This document shows positions 21,441 through 32,648 of a DNA stretch of 64,000 nucleotides, in pieces. The stretch's first letter is position 1. Each line of letters starts with the position of its first letter. The position numbers were made by a program, and so were the translations under genes. The stretch comes from Lolium rigidum (taxonomy: Eukaryota; Streptophyta; Magnoliopsida; Poales; Poaceae). The DNA is taken from contig NC_061508.1 in assembly GCF_022539505.1 (NCBI RefSeq), forward strand, positions 262,886,736-262,950,735. Direction: 5' to 3'. The notes under the pieces are model-generated. The model was given only the letters and a program-made list of their open reading frames with translations, made no database searches and had not been told where the DNA came from.

Positions 21441-21458
21441 TCCCCGGCAACGGCGCCA
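21441..21458 (-). other. primer binding site of A, perfect tRNA-Asp match
   Basis: The plus strand reads TCCCCGGCAACGGCGCCA, identical to the 3' end of plant tRNA-Asp with its CCA tail. It is 11 bases from the LTR. It is not a tRNA gene: no cloverleaf precedes it. Confidence 0.9.
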
Positions 21459-21469
21459 GAAAATAGTCT

Positions 21470-22861
21470 TGATGGCCCACAAGTATAGGGGATCGCAACA
21501 GTCTTCGAGGGAAGTAAAACCCAATTTATTGATTCGACACGAGGGGAGACAAAGAATACTTGAAAGCCTTAACAGCGGAGTTGTCAATTCAGCTGCACCT
21601 GGAAACAGACTTGCTCGCAAGAGTTTATCAGTAGTAACAGTTTTATGGCAGTAGCAGTAGTGAAATAAGAGCAGCAGAGTAACAAAGACAGCAGTAGTGA
21701 TTTTAGTAAACAGCAGGATTAAAATACTGTAGGCACGGGGACGGATGACGGGCGTTGCATGGATGAGAGAAACTCATGTAACAATCATAGCAGGGCATTT
21801 GCAGATAATAATAAAACGGTGTCCAAGTACTAATCAATCAATAGGCATGTGTTCCAATTATAGTCGTACGTGCTCGCAATGAGAAACTTGCACAACATCT
21901 TTTGTCCTACAAGCCGGTGGCAGCCGGGCCTCAAGGGAAACTACTGGATATTAAGGTACTCCTTTATACCGGAGCAAAGCATTAACACTCCGTGAACACA
22001 TGTGATCCTCACGTCACTGCCATTCCCTCCGGTTGTCCCGATTTCTGTCACTTCGGGGCCATTGGTTCCGGACAGCGACATGTGTATACAACTTGCAGGT
22101 AAGATCATAAACAATGAATATCATGATGAAACAATAACATGTTCAGATCTGAGATCATGGCACTCGGGCCCTAGTGACAAGCATTAAGCATAACAAGTTG
22201 CAACAATATCATCAAAGTACCAATTACGGACACTAGGCACTATGCCCTAACAATCTTATGCTATTACATGACCAATCTCATCCAATCCCTACCATCCCCT
22301 TCGGCCTACAGCGGGGGAATTACTCACACATGGATGGGGGAAACATGGCTGGTTGATGGAGAGGCGTTGGCGGTGATGGCGGCGATGATCTCCTCCAATT
22401 CCTCGTCCCGGCGGAGTGCCAGAACGGAGACTTCTGGCTCCCGAGACGGAGTTTCGCGATGTGGCGGCGTTCTGGAGGGTTTCTGGCGACTTCGACTTCT
22501 CTCCGTGCGTTTTTAGGTCGAGGCCGATAAATAGTCCGAAGGAGGGCGTCGGAGGCCAGCCGAGGGGGCCACACCATAGGGCCACGCGGGCCCCCCCTAG
22601 GCCGCGCCGCCTTATGGTGTGGGGCCCTCGGGCCTCCACCTTACTTGTCCTTCTGGCTCCGTCAGTATTCTGGGAAAATAGTCCCTTTCGTCAAAATCCC
22701 GAGGTTTTTCCTGAAAGTTGGATTTCTGCACAAAAACGAGACACCAGAACAGTTCTGCTGAAAACAGCGTTAGTCCGTGTTAGTTGCATCCAAAATACAC
22801 AAATTAGAGGCAAAACAATAGCAAAAGTGTTCGGGAAAGTAGATACGTTTTGGACGTATCA
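21470..22861 (-). repeat. 5' LTR of A
   Basis: About 1392 bases. On the minus strand it begins TGATACGTCCAAAACG and ends CTTGTGGGCCATCA. A GC-rich centre (about 22300-22650) holds overlapping frames that I treat as shadows. The right flank ATGTA (22862-22866) would be its TSD; the mate is not in the window. Confidence 0.85.
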
Positions 22862-23160
22862 ATGTACACGTGGAACAGGGGTAAAAAAGTAATTTCGCCC
22901 TACATCCGTTACAGTGCGTGCGCCAGGAAAAGCGGAAGACGTGTGTCCCCCACTTGCACGACGTGTCAATATGATGTGTAACTTGGGCCCGCAAGGCAGC
23001 GAGAGAGAACATCTCGCGATTTTCAGGAACAGAGATCGTGGCTATCGTCAGCAATGATGTCACTTCAGCAAGAGAAAATTTCGATTCAACAGATTCATAA
23101 AAAGGCGACAGCAAAAGATATTGAAGAGCCTTTGATCAAATACAAGTTTTTGATCAAATG

Positions 23161-24041
23161 CTCGGGGGCTACTTTGGAAAAAAATGAAAAGTTCGAGAAA
23201 GACAAAATAGAAATGGTGTGAGCCTATGAGCAAATACAAAATATTTGCTCATAGCCTCAGGGGCTACTCCCATCGGGAGCGCTGTTCGCGCACCCGAGAG
23301 ATTTGAAAATTTCGGAGAGAAAGAAAATATAGCGGCATAAAGCGTGGAGCCTACACCCAAGCACAAGTCCTTGGCTGTAGCCTCGGGGGCTAATCCCATC
23401 GGGAACGCTGTTCGCGTGCCCGATGAAATTATAAAAAAGAAAGATAGAAGAACAAGACAGTATATTTCGAGTTAAAAGTAACTCTACATATACTCCCATC
23501 GGGAGAGTAATATAAGTCATCCGTTGACTCAATAAAATGTGCCATTCCAACAGCCGAATAAGCACTCGACAATATATTCTCAGAACGCCAAAGTTGCGAA
23601 CAATTTCTGAATGCCGCAAAACTTTGCGAAGGTAAGACCCCGCATCCGTTCGAGTGGCGTGGCGCCGTCTCTGACGTCGGTTTGCTACTTCTATCCGTAT
23701 CAACAGATACGAAGAAAAATCCTAACGGACGCGTTAGGTACCCGATAAATATAACTGGGACTCGACAGAATGGTAAGACCTTAAGCGGCACCTGTCGAAG
23801 TTTACACCAGTATCCCGAGATCATGTCCGGGGACGTGATCTTGAAGTAGGTTTTTGCGGATTGCCACTAGAGCAGTTAACTAGTACCTGATCCGTCAGAT
23901 GAACTAGCCCCAACTACCATTATCCATGTACAATATAGAAATTCATGTGAATAAATATAGAGAAGTTTAAAGTTGTCGAGTAAATATAAACAGTGGAGAT
24001 TTTCCCTGACTCTACAATTCAGGCAAAATCTCGGGGGCTAC
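23161..24041 (+). repeat. reiterated polypurine-like motif of the Tat-like element
   Basis: CTCGGGGGCTAC or a close variant occurs at 23161-23172, 23256-23267, 23382-23393 and 24030-24041. Only the last abuts the LTR. Two copies are followed by a repeated block with CCCATCGGGA and GCTGTTCGCG, so the unit was duplicated together with its flank. Confidence 0.75.
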
Positions 24042-24427
24042 TGACATAGGCATCCCCAATGGGCCTGCCGAAGATAGTACCCGGGGTTTACTGAAGGCCC
24101 ACGACTCGAAGAATAAGAAGAATCGGAAGCCCAAGTTGTTATTAAGGAAAGCTAGAGTTGTATTAGGAGATAATATTTGTAATCCTACGGGATGAGTTGG
24201 AAACCCTCCCGGACTCTGTAACTTGTACAATACGAATCCCTCGGCTCCACCTCCTATATAAGGGGGAGTCGAGGGACAAAGAAAGCATCGAATCATTGTC
24301 TCTCAAACCCTAGTTTTCGTAATCGTCGAGTACTTTTCGGCTGAAACCTTCGAGATCTATTTGCCCTCTACTTCCAACTAAACCCTAGTCTACAACCCGT
24401 AGGCATTGATAAGTTAATCCCTTGTCA
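24042..24427 (+). repeat. 3' LTR of Tat-like element
   Basis: 386 bases from TGACATAGGCATCCCC to CCCTTGTCA, with a TATA box TATATAAGG at 24255-24263. It matches the 5' LTR at 58946-59331 in length and layout, with many substitutions. Confidence 0.88.
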
Positions 24428-26014
24428 ATCGCCACCTTCAAGGAAATGTTCCCCATTGGATAATGCAGCTCACATTCTTTCATAATGTCCTGTACATCAT
24501 CCACGGGGTACCGAGGCTCCGATGCACCATCGATCGTCGGTGCATTAGCACCAGCCGGGGCCTCCGTGGAAGCCACGCTGCTTCTCCGCTGCTGGCTTCC
24601 AACATCCACTGCATGATCTCCATGCGGCTCTTCCGATCTGTCTTTTGATAGTGCTTCACGCACCATCTGCTTCACCTCAAATAGTTCCCTTTCCATCCTA
24701 CCCAGACAATCTGCATCCCGGTCCGTCTTTCTCTTACGACTTTTGTAACTGTACGGTTCATTGGTCATTGTCCTGGGGAAACCCTACTTTCCACGGAATG
24801 GCGCTTTTGCCTCGTACACGTCCTGGGTGTTCAGGATTCCCAAGGGCTACTGTCAGCACGTCGTTCTCTCTGTTGACCTTGATCTTCCCCGCTTGAGCTT
24901 GGGCCATTGCGTCAATAAGGGGGGCGGTGGGAGTAAACACTTTCTTCCGGTGAACACACCTCCCTGTTTCCGGGTCTAGCGATCCCCCATGCCCGTACCA
25001 CCAGCTTTGGCCCTTGGGTCCCATCCCTCTGTACCTAGAGGGATTCCTCGCTCCCTCAGGTTGTTCTCCATCTTCTCCCACTTAGTCTCCGAAGTGCGGT
25101 ATCCTCCTGGCCCCATAATATGATTGTACTCTTTTTTAGCCGCATTTGCCTTATTTTTTTCCGATATGGCCTTGGCATGGTCCACAAATTTGGGCCACAC
25201 ATCTTTCAGTATCTCATAATGTCCTTTGAAATCTGGAGTCTTCTTCTGCGAGACATAGTCACGGGCTAAATTTTTCTTGAAGTTCCGGAATGCTTCGTCC
25301 ATCTTCTTATGAGCGAGCTCTTTGACTAGCCTTCTCCTCTCACGTCCACCCGGAATCTCGTTACCCTCTTCATCGAGTTTGTTGTATTCCGGAGGTAGAA
25401 TGAAATGTTCCATAAGTTTTCTCCAACAATCCTTTTTTATTCTCTTGTCGATAAAAGTAAAACCAACACGTGCCTTCTTTGGCGCATTCCTTTGATGGAG
25501 GGTGATCGAGATGTTGTATCTAGCAACCACTCCGCATTGGTTGATAAACTTTGTATAGTGCTTTTTGGGCTCCAACGGCCTGCCTTGTTCATCGACAACA
25601 TCGATGGTCGATGTTTCTCTAGGTTTCATCGTTTGGGTTTTGCCACATGGCTTTGTACTCTATTTTATCGACGATCCAGAGGGCTAAAAAAAGAAAGAGA
25701 GTCGCGTTAATACATATTTATCCAAATCAGTAAATTTGTATCACCAGAGACTCAATGTATACCTCGCCGGAGGTGGTTGCTTGCAATTCGAGATCGACGT
25801 TTGTCGTTTGACCTCCGGCAAACGTTTTAACAATGTCCATGCCTTCTTCATCACCTTGACCTTCACCTTCACCGTCAAGGTTTAGATAAGAAGAAACACC
25901 GTCTTCTTCATCTTCTTCCGGCACATAAGGAATATCTCTGTTTATGATGGCGTTTATATGTGCTCCATCTTCCGGATCATAGTTTTCCATAACCGGGTCT
26001 CCATCGTCCGCCAT
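24428..26014 (-). pseudogene. CACTA-associated Transposase_24-type (Ptta/En/Spm) gene
   Basis: The first exon starts at 26014 (MADDGDPVMENYDPEDGAH) and ends at a GT donor at 25762. An intron of about 75 bases ends at an AG near 25687. The second exon holds the recognisable domain: VDEQGRPLEPKKHYTKFINQ, CWRKLMEHFILPPEY and GPGGYRTSETKWEKM. An in-frame stop follows the acceptor, and there are frameshifts near 25008 (before SWWYGHGGSLDPETG) and near 24765 (before the basic segment SYKSRKRK). The coding sequence is cut after GNISLKVAI by the Tat-like LTR. In the family this protein accompanies the TNP2 transposase of CACTA elements; it is inactive here. Confidence 0.75.
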
Positions 26015-26054
26015 ATGTCACTCCTGAAGACATGCATGTAGTAAAAACTAATTA

Positions 26055-26290
26055 AGTAAAGAAACTAAACGTGGCGAGGGCGGCGAGGAGGGCACGTATA
26101 CAGAGAGGGCGGGGCGGCGAGGAGGGCACGTATTACCTGCTCTGCTGCGAGCAAAAGAGAGGGGGCGGCGTGGGCGGCGGCGCTCGATCTGCGAGCAGAC
26201 GGCTCTACGATGAGGGCGGCAAGGCACCGGTGACTGCTGTGGCGAGGGCTGCGAGGGCCCGGGAGAGACTCCGGCGACTCCTGTAACAAT
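26055..26290. other. GC-rich region upstream of the Transposase_24-type gene
   Basis: GC-rich sequence with a repeated GGGCGGCGAGGAGGGCACGT block (about 26080 and 26108). It may be the promoter or leader region of the gene on the minus strand. Overlapping frames occur on both strands and none is credible as a gene. Confidence 0.4.
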
Positions 26291-26630
26291 TAACAACATT
26301 AATTACAACTATTTATATAAGTTGTAATATAGAACTATTTTTTAAAGTTGCAATATACTTCTTTTAGTTTACAAATTTAGTTTACAAAATTTAGTTTTAA
26401 TTTACAAAATTTAGTTGTAATATAGAACTATTTTTAGTTTTAGTTTACAAATGTAGTTAAGTTTACAAATTTAGTTTTAATACAATATTTAATTTTAGTT
26501 TTAATAAAAAAATTAGTTTTAGTTTACAAATTTAGTTTACACAATTTAGTTTTAGTTTACAAAATTTAGTTGTAATATATAAAGAACTATTTTTAAGTTA
26601 TAATTTTAATTTTTTTAAAAATATAACAGA
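26290..26630. repeat. AT-rich imperfect tandem repeats
   Basis: The phrases AGTTTACAAATTTAGTTT and TTGTAATATAGAACTA recur several times in about 340 bases. It is flanked on both sides by very GC-rich sequence, so base composition changes sharply twice. Confidence 0.7.
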
Positions 26631-26639
26631 GAGAGGCCA

Positions 26640-27060
26640 CGTCCGGGGCGCTCTCTCTGGTTGTCTCTGTGCGTGGCACGCGCAGCCGGCCGGAGAGAGC
26701 GGCGCCGGCTGCGCCGGCGCGCGGCGAGATGGACGGCGCCGGGGGAGAGGTGCGCGCAGCGGCAAGCTAGGGACGTACGGCGTGGCGAGGCGCGCGAGAG
26801 GCTTGGCCGCCGGGGGCGAGGTGCGCGCGGCGAGGGACGGCGGCGCCGGGGAGAGCCGCGCTGCGAGGACTACGGCCGCGAGCGCGGCGCGGCACCGGCG
26901 AGCGCGGCGCGGCACCGGCGAGCGCGGCGTACGCGGCGACGGCGGCGAAGGGCAGCGGGCGGCGAGGACAGCCTGACGGCGTCGATCGTCCTTCATCTGC
27001 GTGCTTCGTCTTCGAGAAATTCCTTTGTGAAACAGAGGGGCGGAGCGCGCGCTTTTATAT
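26640..27060. other. very GC-rich block of CACTA 1
   Basis: CpG-rich sequence with a short tandem duplication of GCGCGGCACCGGCGAGCGCG at about 26886-26928. Long Arg- and Ala-rich frames exist on both strands, as composition alone predicts. I see no supported gene. Confidence 0.5.
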
Positions 27061-27066
27061 TTTCCA

Positions 27067-27186
27067 CCCTTTAGTCGCGGTTGGTGAGACCAACCGCGAC
27101 GACTAAAGCCATTTTCGTTGGGCTTTTCGTTCTTTCGCGGAGAGGGCTTTAGTCGCGATTGGTCTCACAACCGCGACTAAAGCCTT
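27067..27186. repeat. CACTA subterminal-type inverted motifs
   Basis: Two inverted modules, each TTTAGTCGCG-TTGGT followed by ACCGCGACTAAAG-type complements, lie about 40 bases apart. The same motif family is near the right terminus (39725-39910). Such motifs bind the CACTA accessory protein in known elements; that role is inferred here. Confidence 0.7.
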
Positions 27187-27565
27187 TTTTCAGAACTAAT
27201 TCATTTCAAAATTAGAAAAATATAAATAATATATCAAAATATTCAGAAAAATAAAAATAATTCATTTTAAAATCAGAAAAATACAAATAATATATCAAAA
27301 TATTTAGAAAAATAAAACTAATTCATTTCTTAATCAGAAAAATACAAATAATATATCAATATATTTAGAAAAAATAATTAATTTCAAATCAAAAATACAA
27401 ATAATATATCTAAATATTCATAAAAGTAAAAAATAATTAATTTCAAAATCAGAAAAATACAAATAATATATAAAAATATTTAGAAAAATAAAACTAATTC
27501 ATTTCAAAATCAGAAAAATACAAATAATGTATTAAAATAATTAGAAAAATAAAAATAATTCATTT
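27187..27565. repeat. AT-rich tandem repeat, about 60-bp unit
   Basis: About six imperfect copies of a unit containing AATTCATTTCAAAATCAG, then AAAAATACAAATAATATATC, then a TTTAGAAAAATAA segment. No gene is present. It lies between the subterminal motifs and the plus-strand frame at 27847. Confidence 0.8.
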
Positions 27566-27800
27566 CCCGCCTCTGTCTTCCCCCGCCTCATGTCTTCCCG
27601 CCATTCCGCCAATTCTGCACACCATTGCTTCCCGCCTCCTGTCTTCCCTCCATTTCTCCTCCCGCTTCCCGTCATTCCTTCCCACCTCTGTCTTCCCGCA
27701 CCCCCCCCACTTCCCGCTATTTCTTCCCGTCTCTGTCTTCCCGCCTCATGTCTTCCCGCCCCCATTTTCCCGCCATTTCTCACTATATATATGTATCCTG
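27566..27800. repeat. C-rich CTTCCCGCC microsatellite-like stretch
   Basis: Repeated CTGTCTTCCCGCC and CATGTCTTCCCGCC units, pyrimidine-rich on the plus strand. A TATATATATG at 27783-27792 lies about 55 bases before the ATG at 27847, so the stretch may be the promoter of that frame. Confidence 0.55.
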
Positions 27801-27846
27801 GCTTGGCCAACATTATCACATCTCTACAATCTCTCATCACTCTCTC

Positions 27847-28232
27847 ATGACTTCCACCGTACCCACTCTAACTCTAACCTACCAGCAGGTGGAGGAGCTT
27901 TGTGCCTCGAACTACCCTTGCCCACCGGGCTACCACGTCCCCGCCGGCTGGAGCCTAAGCGCCGGAGGCGTGCCGGTCCATCCTGTCCCTCAGGGTACTG
28001 CGCGGTGGACGGCCATCACGAACCACTACTACCTCGACCTCATGTCGGAGCAGCGGATGAATCCCCGCTAGCATCCCGACAGCAGCAGATTTGGGACGCC
28101 TTCTTCATCAATCGGCGTGAAAGGGCGCTCACCAGGTATGAGGAGGACGGTCTGCCTCCTGGGAACTTCCACAAGGCCGGTCGTCGGCTATGGTGGGACG
28201 GCCGGACTCAGCGACTTTTTGTGATCCTCTAA
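27847..28232 (+). pseudogene. small CACTA-associated protein, frameshifted
   Basis: The frame MTSTVPTLTLTYQQVEELCA continues with YPCPPGYHVPAGWSL and stops at 28071. In another frame the sequence continues with WDAFFINRRERALTRYEEDG and GRRLWWDGR up to about 28215. A frameshift near 28065 therefore splits one protein. I have met similar small proteins inside grass CACTA elements but know no function. The C-terminus is replaced at about 28215 by TNP2 sequence running the other way. Confidence 0.6.
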
Positions 28233-28539
28233 CATGCGATCCAAATTCTCCCTCTCATTTTCAGTTTCGTAGCCTCTCCGTGCATCAGCAATGGTCCAAC
28301 CAAGATCATCAGCGGGCTCATCACGTGCCTCTTCTTCACCTTCCCCTTCATCTTTCCCTTCCCCTTCCTCTCCTTCAGCATCCTCCATGAAAGTATCACC
28401 GAAATGATCAGGATAGTTGTCATCATCCCCTTCTTCATTTTCTTTCCTTCTAACACCTCTTTCTCCATGCTTGGTCCAACAATTATAGCTTGTCATGAAA
28501 CCGTGCCGAAGCAAGTGGACGTGAACGGTTCTTGAGGAA
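28216..28539 (-). pseudogene. TNP2: TNP2-type CACTA transposase, N-terminal fragment 2
   Basis: The frame reads VHVHLLRHGFMTSYNCWTKH, then a strongly acidic linker (EGEEGEGKDEGEGEEEA), then DLGWTIADARRGYETENERE and MLEDHKKSL. These are the usual steps after the transposase-associated domain and before the catalytic TNP2 domain. The coding sequence breaks at about 28215 and joins plus-strand sequence, so the catalytic region is absent. The upstream part is at 39231-39373, across the solo LTR insertion. Confidence 0.75.
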
Positions 28540-28684
28540 GAGTATGATGGGATTCGTAGCATAGAAAACAAAAAATTTCCTACCGCGAGAACGCAATCCA
28601 AGCCAAGATGCAATCTAGAAGACGGGAGCAATGAGGGGATGAACGAGACTAACCCTTGAAGATTTCCAAAGCCTACAAGAGGAG

Positions 28685-30194
28685 TGATAACCCACAAGTA
28701 TAGGGGATCGCAATAGTCTTCGAGGGAAGTAAAACCCAAATTTATTGATTCGACACAAGGGGAGGTAAAGAATACTTATAAGCCTTAACAACTGAGTTGT
28801 CAATTCAGCTGCACCTGAAAAAGCACTAGTAACAAGGGTGATGTGAAAGTAGCAAGTGATATGAGAGCAAGAGTAACAGAGTAACACAGCAGCAAGTAAT
28901 AGTAGTATGAGAGCAATGGCACCGTAAAACAGCTTGACATGTAGAACGAGTATATGATGATGAAAGATGGACCGGGGTTCCCAGCTATCTACACTAGTGG
29001 TAACTCTCCAATAACAAGTGTTGGGTGAACAAATTACATTCGGGCAATTGATAAGATTGAAATAGCATTAAGACAGAATATCAAGATCATTAATCATGTA
29101 GGCATGTTTTCCAATAATAGTCGTACGTGCTCGCAATGAGAAACTTGCACAACATCTTTTGTCCTACCAGCCGGTGGCAGCCGGGCCTCAAGGGAAACTA
29201 CTGGATATTAAGGTACTCCTTTTAATAGAGTACCGGAGCAAAGCATTAACACTCCGTGAAAACATGTGTCCCTCACATCACCGCCATCCCCTCCGGTTGT
29301 CCCGATTTCGTCACTTCGGGGCCATTGGTTCCGGACAGTGACATGTGCATACAACTTGTAGATACAATCTAAGCAATAATATAAAGCTCAAATCTAAGAT
29401 CATGCCACTCGGGCCCTAGTGACAAGCATTAAGCATAACAAGATTGCAGCAACAATAACTTCATAAACTTTGTAGATAGACAATCATAACGTAACAATCC
29501 ATCGGATCCCGACAAACACAACACCGATTACATCAGATGAATCTCAATCATGTAAGGCAGCTCATGAGATCATTGTATTGAAATACATGGGAGAGATGAT
29601 ACCAACTAGCTACAGCTAGAACCCGTAGTCCATGGGGGAACTACTCACGGAGCATGATGGAGGCGATGGCGTTGATGGAGATGGCTTCCGGGCACTTCCC
29701 CGTCCCGGCAGGATGCCGGGACAGAGACTTCGTCCCCGAATTGGAGTTTCGCGATGGTGGCGGCGCCCCGGAGTCTTTCTCGGAGTTTCGTCAAGAGTTA
29801 CGGTGTTTTTAGGTCGAAAGGGATTTTATAGGCGAAGAGGCGGCGCAGGGGGCACTGGGGCGCCACACCACAGGCCGGCGCGGGCCCGGGCCAGGCCGCG
29901 CCGCCCTATGGTGTGGTGGCCCTCCGGCCCCTCTCCGACTCTTCTTCGGTGTTCTGGACGCTTCCGGGAAAAATAGGAGGTTTGGTCTTCGTTTCGTCGA
30001 ATTCCGAGAATATTGCCCGAACAGCCTTTCCGGAACCAAAAACAGCAGAAAACAGAACCGGCACCGTGGCATCTTGTTAATAGGTTAGTTCCGGAAAATG
30101 CATGAAATCATCATAAAGTGCAAGCAAAACATGTAAGTATTGTCATAAAACAAGCATGGAACAACGAAATTATGGATACGTTGGAGACGTATCA
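28685..30194 (-). repeat. 3' LTR of W2
   Basis: 1510 bases, from TGATAACCCACAAG on the plus strand to GGAGACGTATCA. A TATA box (CTATAAAAT on the minus strand) is at about 29823-29832. The polypurine tract (minus AAGCTTGGGGATGCT) follows at 30195-30209. Confidence 0.92.
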
Positions 30195-32648
30195 AGCATC
30201 CCCAAGCTTAGTTCTCGCTCGTCCCGAGCAGGTAAACGATAAAAAGAATAATTTTTGTAGTGACATGCTACTTACATAACCTTGATCATACTATTACAAA
30301 GCATATGAAATGAATGAAGTGACTCAAGGCAATGATCTATAGTTGCTAACAAGTAGATAACATATAGCAAAACTTTTCATGAATAATACCTTCAAGACAA
30401 GTATCAAAAGTCTTGCATAAGAGTTGACTCATAAAGCAATAAGTTCAAAGTAAAGGCATCGAAGCAACACAAAGGAAGATATAAGTTTCAGCGGTTGCTT
30501 TCAACTTGTAACATGCATATCTCATGGATAATTGTCAACACAAAGTAATATGATGAATGCAAATATGCAAGTATGTAAGAATCAATGCACAGTTGACACA
30601 AGTGTTTGCTTCTAAGATGGAAGGAAGTAGGTAAACTGACTCAACATAAAGTAAAAGAATGGCCCTTCAAAGAGGAAAGCATCGATTGCTATATTTGTGC
30701 TAGAGCTTTGGTTTTGAAAACATAAAGAGAGCATAAAAGTAAAGTTTTGAGAGGTGTTTGTTGTTGTCAACGAATGGTAGTGGGCACTCTAACCCCCTTG
30801 CTAGACAAACCTTCAAGAGCGGCTCCCATGAATTATTTTTATTTTTGGGTGGCACTCCTTCCAACCTTTCTTTCACAAACCATGGCTAAACGAATCCTCG
30901 GGTGCCTGCCAACAATCTCATACCATGAAGGAGTGCCTTTTTATTTTAGTTTTATTATGATGACACTCCTCCCAACCTTTGCTTACACAAGCCATGGCTA
31001 ACCGAATCTTCGGGTGCCGTCCAACAATCACATACCATGGAGGAGTGTCTATTTTTGTTAATTAATTTGGGACTGGGAATCCCGTTGCCGACTCTTTTTG
31101 CAAAATTATTGGATAAGCGGATGAAGCCACTAGTCCATTGGTGAAAGTTGCCCAACAAGATTGAAAGATAAACACCACATACTTCCTCATGAGCTATAAA
31201 ACATTGACACAAATCAGAGGTAATAAATTTTGAATTGTTTAAAGGTAGCACTCAAGCAATTTACTTTGGAATGGCAGGAAATACCACATAGTAGGTAGGT
31301 ATGGTGGACACAAATGGCATAATGGTTGGCTCAAGTATTTTGGATGCATGAGAAGTATTCCCTCTCGATACAAGGCTTAGGCTAGCAAGGCTATTTGAAG
31401 CAAACATAAGTATGAACCGGTACAGCAAAACTTACATAAGAACATATTGCAAGCATTATAATACTCTACACTGTCTTCCTTGTTGCTCAAACACTTTTAC
31501 CAGAAAATATCTAGACCTTAAGAGAGATATTTTATGCAAACCAATTTCAACAAGCTCTACAGTAGTTCTCCACTAATAGGCTTAGACTACATGAAAAAAA
31601 AACTTAATCATGATCTACTTGAGAGCTCAAAACAATTGCCAAGTGTCAAATTATTCAAGACATGATGAGGCATTTTCTGTTTCCAACCAAATATAAATAA
31701 GTGCAATAGCTTCCAACTTTTATCATTGAACATCAAAGGTAAAACGAAGAACAAGTGTTCATATGAAAAAGCGGAGCGTGTATCTCTCCCACACAAGGAT
31801 TGCTAGGATCCGAATTTATTCAAACATAAACAAAACGAAAATAAACACACAGACGCTCCAAGTAAAGCACATATGATGTGACCGAATAAAAATATAGTTT
31901 CAGGGGAGGAAACCTGATAAGTTGATGAAGAAGGGGATGCCTTGGGCATCCCCAAGCTTAGACGCTTGAGTCTTCTGAAATATGCAGGGATGAACCACGG
32001 GGGCATCCCCAAGCTTAGACTTTTCACTCTTCTCGATCATATATCATCCTCCTCTCTTGACCCTTGAAAACTTCCTTCACACCAAACTTCTCACAAACTT
32101 CATTAGAGGGGTTAGTACTCAAAAAAATTTGAATCCACCTTGGTCCTGTAGTGGCACATTGCAAGAACTCAATAAAACATTAGCTACAGCCCTCTACGTC
32201 TAGAAAACCTCGCTTAAAGTCCACAAGAGACAATGCAAAAACAGAGACAGAATCTGCCAAAACAGAACAGCCAGTAAAGACGAATTTTAATAAAATACTT
32301 CCGTTGCTCAAATCAGAAAACTCAAAACTAACGAAAGTTGCGTACATATCTGAGGAACACGCACGTAAATTGGCATATTTTTCTGAGTTACCTACAGAGA
32401 GAACAGCCCAGATTCGTGACAGATAGAAATCTGTTTCTGCGCAGAAATCCAAATCTAGTATCAACCTTCGATTAGAGGCTTCACTTGGCACAACAAAACA
32501 CAAAACTAAGATAAGGAGAGGTTGCTACAGTAGTAAACAACTTCCAAGACACAAATATAAAACAAAGTACTGTAGCAAAATAACACATGGGTTATCTCCC
32601 AAGAAGTTCTTTTCTTTATAGCCATTAAGATGGGCTCAAGCAGCTTTA
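30195..32648 (-). other. non-coding 3' region of W2
   Basis: No gene is supported. Polypurine-like motifs GCATCCCCAAGCTTA (plus strand) recur at 31946-31960 and 32003-32017. A segment with ACCATGG-AGGAGTG blocks at about 30830-31055 is repeated two to three times in a row. Confidence 0.75.

Larger units (their letters stand above)
18978..22861 (-). mobile_element. A: Athila-like Gypsy element, 5' part
   Basis: On the minus strand: 5' LTR (21470-22861), a perfect tRNA-Asp primer site (21441-21458), gag, then the start of pol with the protease. The protease frame is cut at 18977 by the insertion of T. The rest of pol and the 3' LTR should lie to the left of T but are missing, presumably in the N gap. 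Its LTR termini (TGATACGTC...ATCA) and primer site are those of the W and S elements, which makes it a plausible source of enzymes for them. Confidence 0.75.
22862..24427 (+). mobile_element. Tat-like Gypsy element, 3' end only
   Basis: The non-coding region 22862-24041 is followed by a polypurine tract and an LTR (24042-24427), so the element reads plus. Its 5' part was separated by the insertion of A and is not in the window. The LTR has the same length as, and clear similarity to, the LTR at 58946-59331. The element sits in the Transposase_24-type gene of CACTA 1. No coding capacity remains here; reading frames on the minus strand are shadows. Confidence 0.8.

Noticed and set aside
21441..21458. 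Perfect match to the 3' end of tRNA-Asp, and similar sites in W1, S1, W2 and S2
   Set aside because: Only the last 18 bases match and no cloverleaf precedes them. They are primer binding sites of LTR elements, not tRNA genes.
26661..27074. Arg/Ala-rich frames on both strands in the CpG-rich block
   Set aside because: Open on several frames at once as expected from composition; no motif seen.
27187..27565. Regularly spaced AT-rich repeats, considered as a CRISPR-like array
   Set aside because: Units are contiguous, imperfect, about 60 bp and lack unique spacers. It is a simple tandem repeat in a eukaryotic transposon.
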